DNA from: Streptomyces viridochromogenes
Lineage (GTDB): Bacteria > Actinomycetota > Actinomycetes > Streptomycetales > Streptomycetaceae
DNA length: 56,611 nucleotides
Direction of reading: 5' to 3'
NCBI RefSeq assembly: GCF_001270495.1
Contig: NZ_LGUR01000232.1
Coordinates: 1-56,611, forward strand
The notes under the pieces are model-generated. The model was not told where the DNA came from, did not search any database, and saw only the letters and a list, made by a program, of their open reading frames with translations. This document shows, piece by piece, positions 56,176-56,611 of the stretch (the first letter of the stretch is position 1; each line of letters starts with the position of its first letter). The position numbers and the translations under genes are program-made.

Positions 56176-56611
56176 TCAGGCCAGGGCCTGGCCGCTGCCG
56201 GCCACGACCTCGGGCCGCAGCAGGTCGGTAAGGGTCTCGGCGGGCAACAGGCCCTTCTCCAGGACGAGTTCGGCGACGCCCCTACCGCTGGCGAGGGCCT
56301 CCTTGGCGATGTCCGTGGCCGCCGTGTACCCGATGTGCGGGTTCAGGGCGGTCACCAGACCGATGGAGTTCTCCACGGTCCGGCGCAGCGCCTCGGTGTT
56401 GGCGGTGATGCCGTCCACGCAGCGCCCGGCGAGCGTCAGACAGGCCGCGCGCAGGTGCGTGATCGACTCCGACAGGGAGTGCAGGATGATCGGCTCGAAG
56501 GCGTTGAGCTGGAGCTGTCCGGCCTCGGCGGCCATGGTGATGGCGACGTCGTTGCCGATCACCTCGAAGGCGACCTGGTTGACGACCTCGGGGATCACCG
56601 GGTTGACCTTG
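56176..56611 (-). CDS. aspA: aspartate ammonia-lyase, C-terminal part (cut by window edge)
   Basis: The visible 145 residues are the end of a fumarase/aspartase-superfamily enzyme: KVNPVIPEVVNQVAFEVIGN at the window edge, then AEAGQLQLNAFEPIILHSL and ALNPHIGYTAATDIAKEAL. The IPEVVNQVAFEVIGND segment favours aspartase over fumarase. It probably converts aspartate to fumarate and ammonia, and it leads into glsA. Confidence 0.88.
   Translation of the reverse strand, partial: KVNPVIPEVVNQVAFEVIGNDVAITMAAEAGQLQLNAFEPIILHSLSESITHLRAACLTLAGRCVDGITANTEALRRTVENSIGLVTALNPHIGYTAATDIAKEALASGRGVAELVLEKGLLPAETLTDLLRPEVVAGSGQALA

Overview
The window is high-GC DNA with the codon use, regulator families and gene content of a Streptomyces chromosome: a conservon operon, many LacI/TetR/GntR/PadR regulators, secreted polysaccharide hydrolases, a rifamycin phosphotransferase and a SpoIIE-type phosphatase. 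No tRNA, rRNA or CRISPR array was recognised. Assignments rest on reading translated motifs; no database search was run.

Layout. 1-3.9 kb: a frameshifted GH43 beta-xylosidase-like gene facing an aldo/keto reductase and a LacI regulator, with a CGAAACTTTCG palindrome between the last two. 3.9-4.4 kb: a deleted MMPL transporter relic. 4.7-12.1 kb: a conservon (cvnA-D) with a duplicated Roadblock protein, two cytochromes P450 (the first without the EXXR motif), an enoyl-CoA hydratase-like gene and a hotdog-like protein. 12.2-15.2 kb: a divergent pair, a trypsin-like protease/NUC1 nuclease fusion and a metzincin, neither with a signal peptide. 15.3-18.7 kb: a flavin reductase, a tendamistat-like alpha-amylase inhibitor, an alpha-amylase that has lost its catalytic domain, and an unknown gene. 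18.8-21.5 kb: a rifamycin-associated element and the rifampin phosphotransferase. 21.8-23.9 kb: dhaKLM.

24-31 kb: a TetR regulator divergent from an SDR gene with an apparent 1-bp frameshift, a GH75 chitosanase, a fibronectin-III lipoprotein behind a DasR-like palindrome, a surface protein, and fadH followed by a PadR regulator with a palindrome upstream. 31.4-39.6 kb: an M20-family hydrolase, two proteins of unknown function, a PAS-PAS-GAF-PP2C phosphatase, a HemK-like methyltransferase, a molybdopterin oxidoreductase with its partner reductase, and an Rv1733c-like membrane protein. 40.2-42.3 kb: a degenerate IS1380-family element with near-perfect inverted repeats and a CTAA target duplication, whose middle is replaced by an IS5 scrap and an intact alpha/beta hydrolase.

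42.4-56.6 kb: an 8-oxoguanine-deaminase-like amidohydrolase, a CE7 esterase, a beta-lactamase-fold esterase, a GntR regulator, a PadR/methyltransferase pair divergent from an NTF2-like protein, a short second Rho with a pyrimidine-rich leader, a D,D-carboxypeptidase whose 3' end overlaps a membrane mannosyltransferase by 241 bp, a second mannosyltransferase, glutaminase and the 3' part of aspartate ammonia-lyase, cut by the window edge.

Themes. Several genes serve polysaccharide use (GH43, CE7, GH75, amylase remnant, amylase inhibitor), with matching operator-like palindromes. Decay is frequent: GH43, MMPL, amylase, SDR and IS1380. The most unusual items are the conservon with doubled Roadblock and atypical P450, the protease-nuclease/metzincin pair, the amylase inhibitor beside a truncated amylase, and the IS1380 element carrying a hydrolase.
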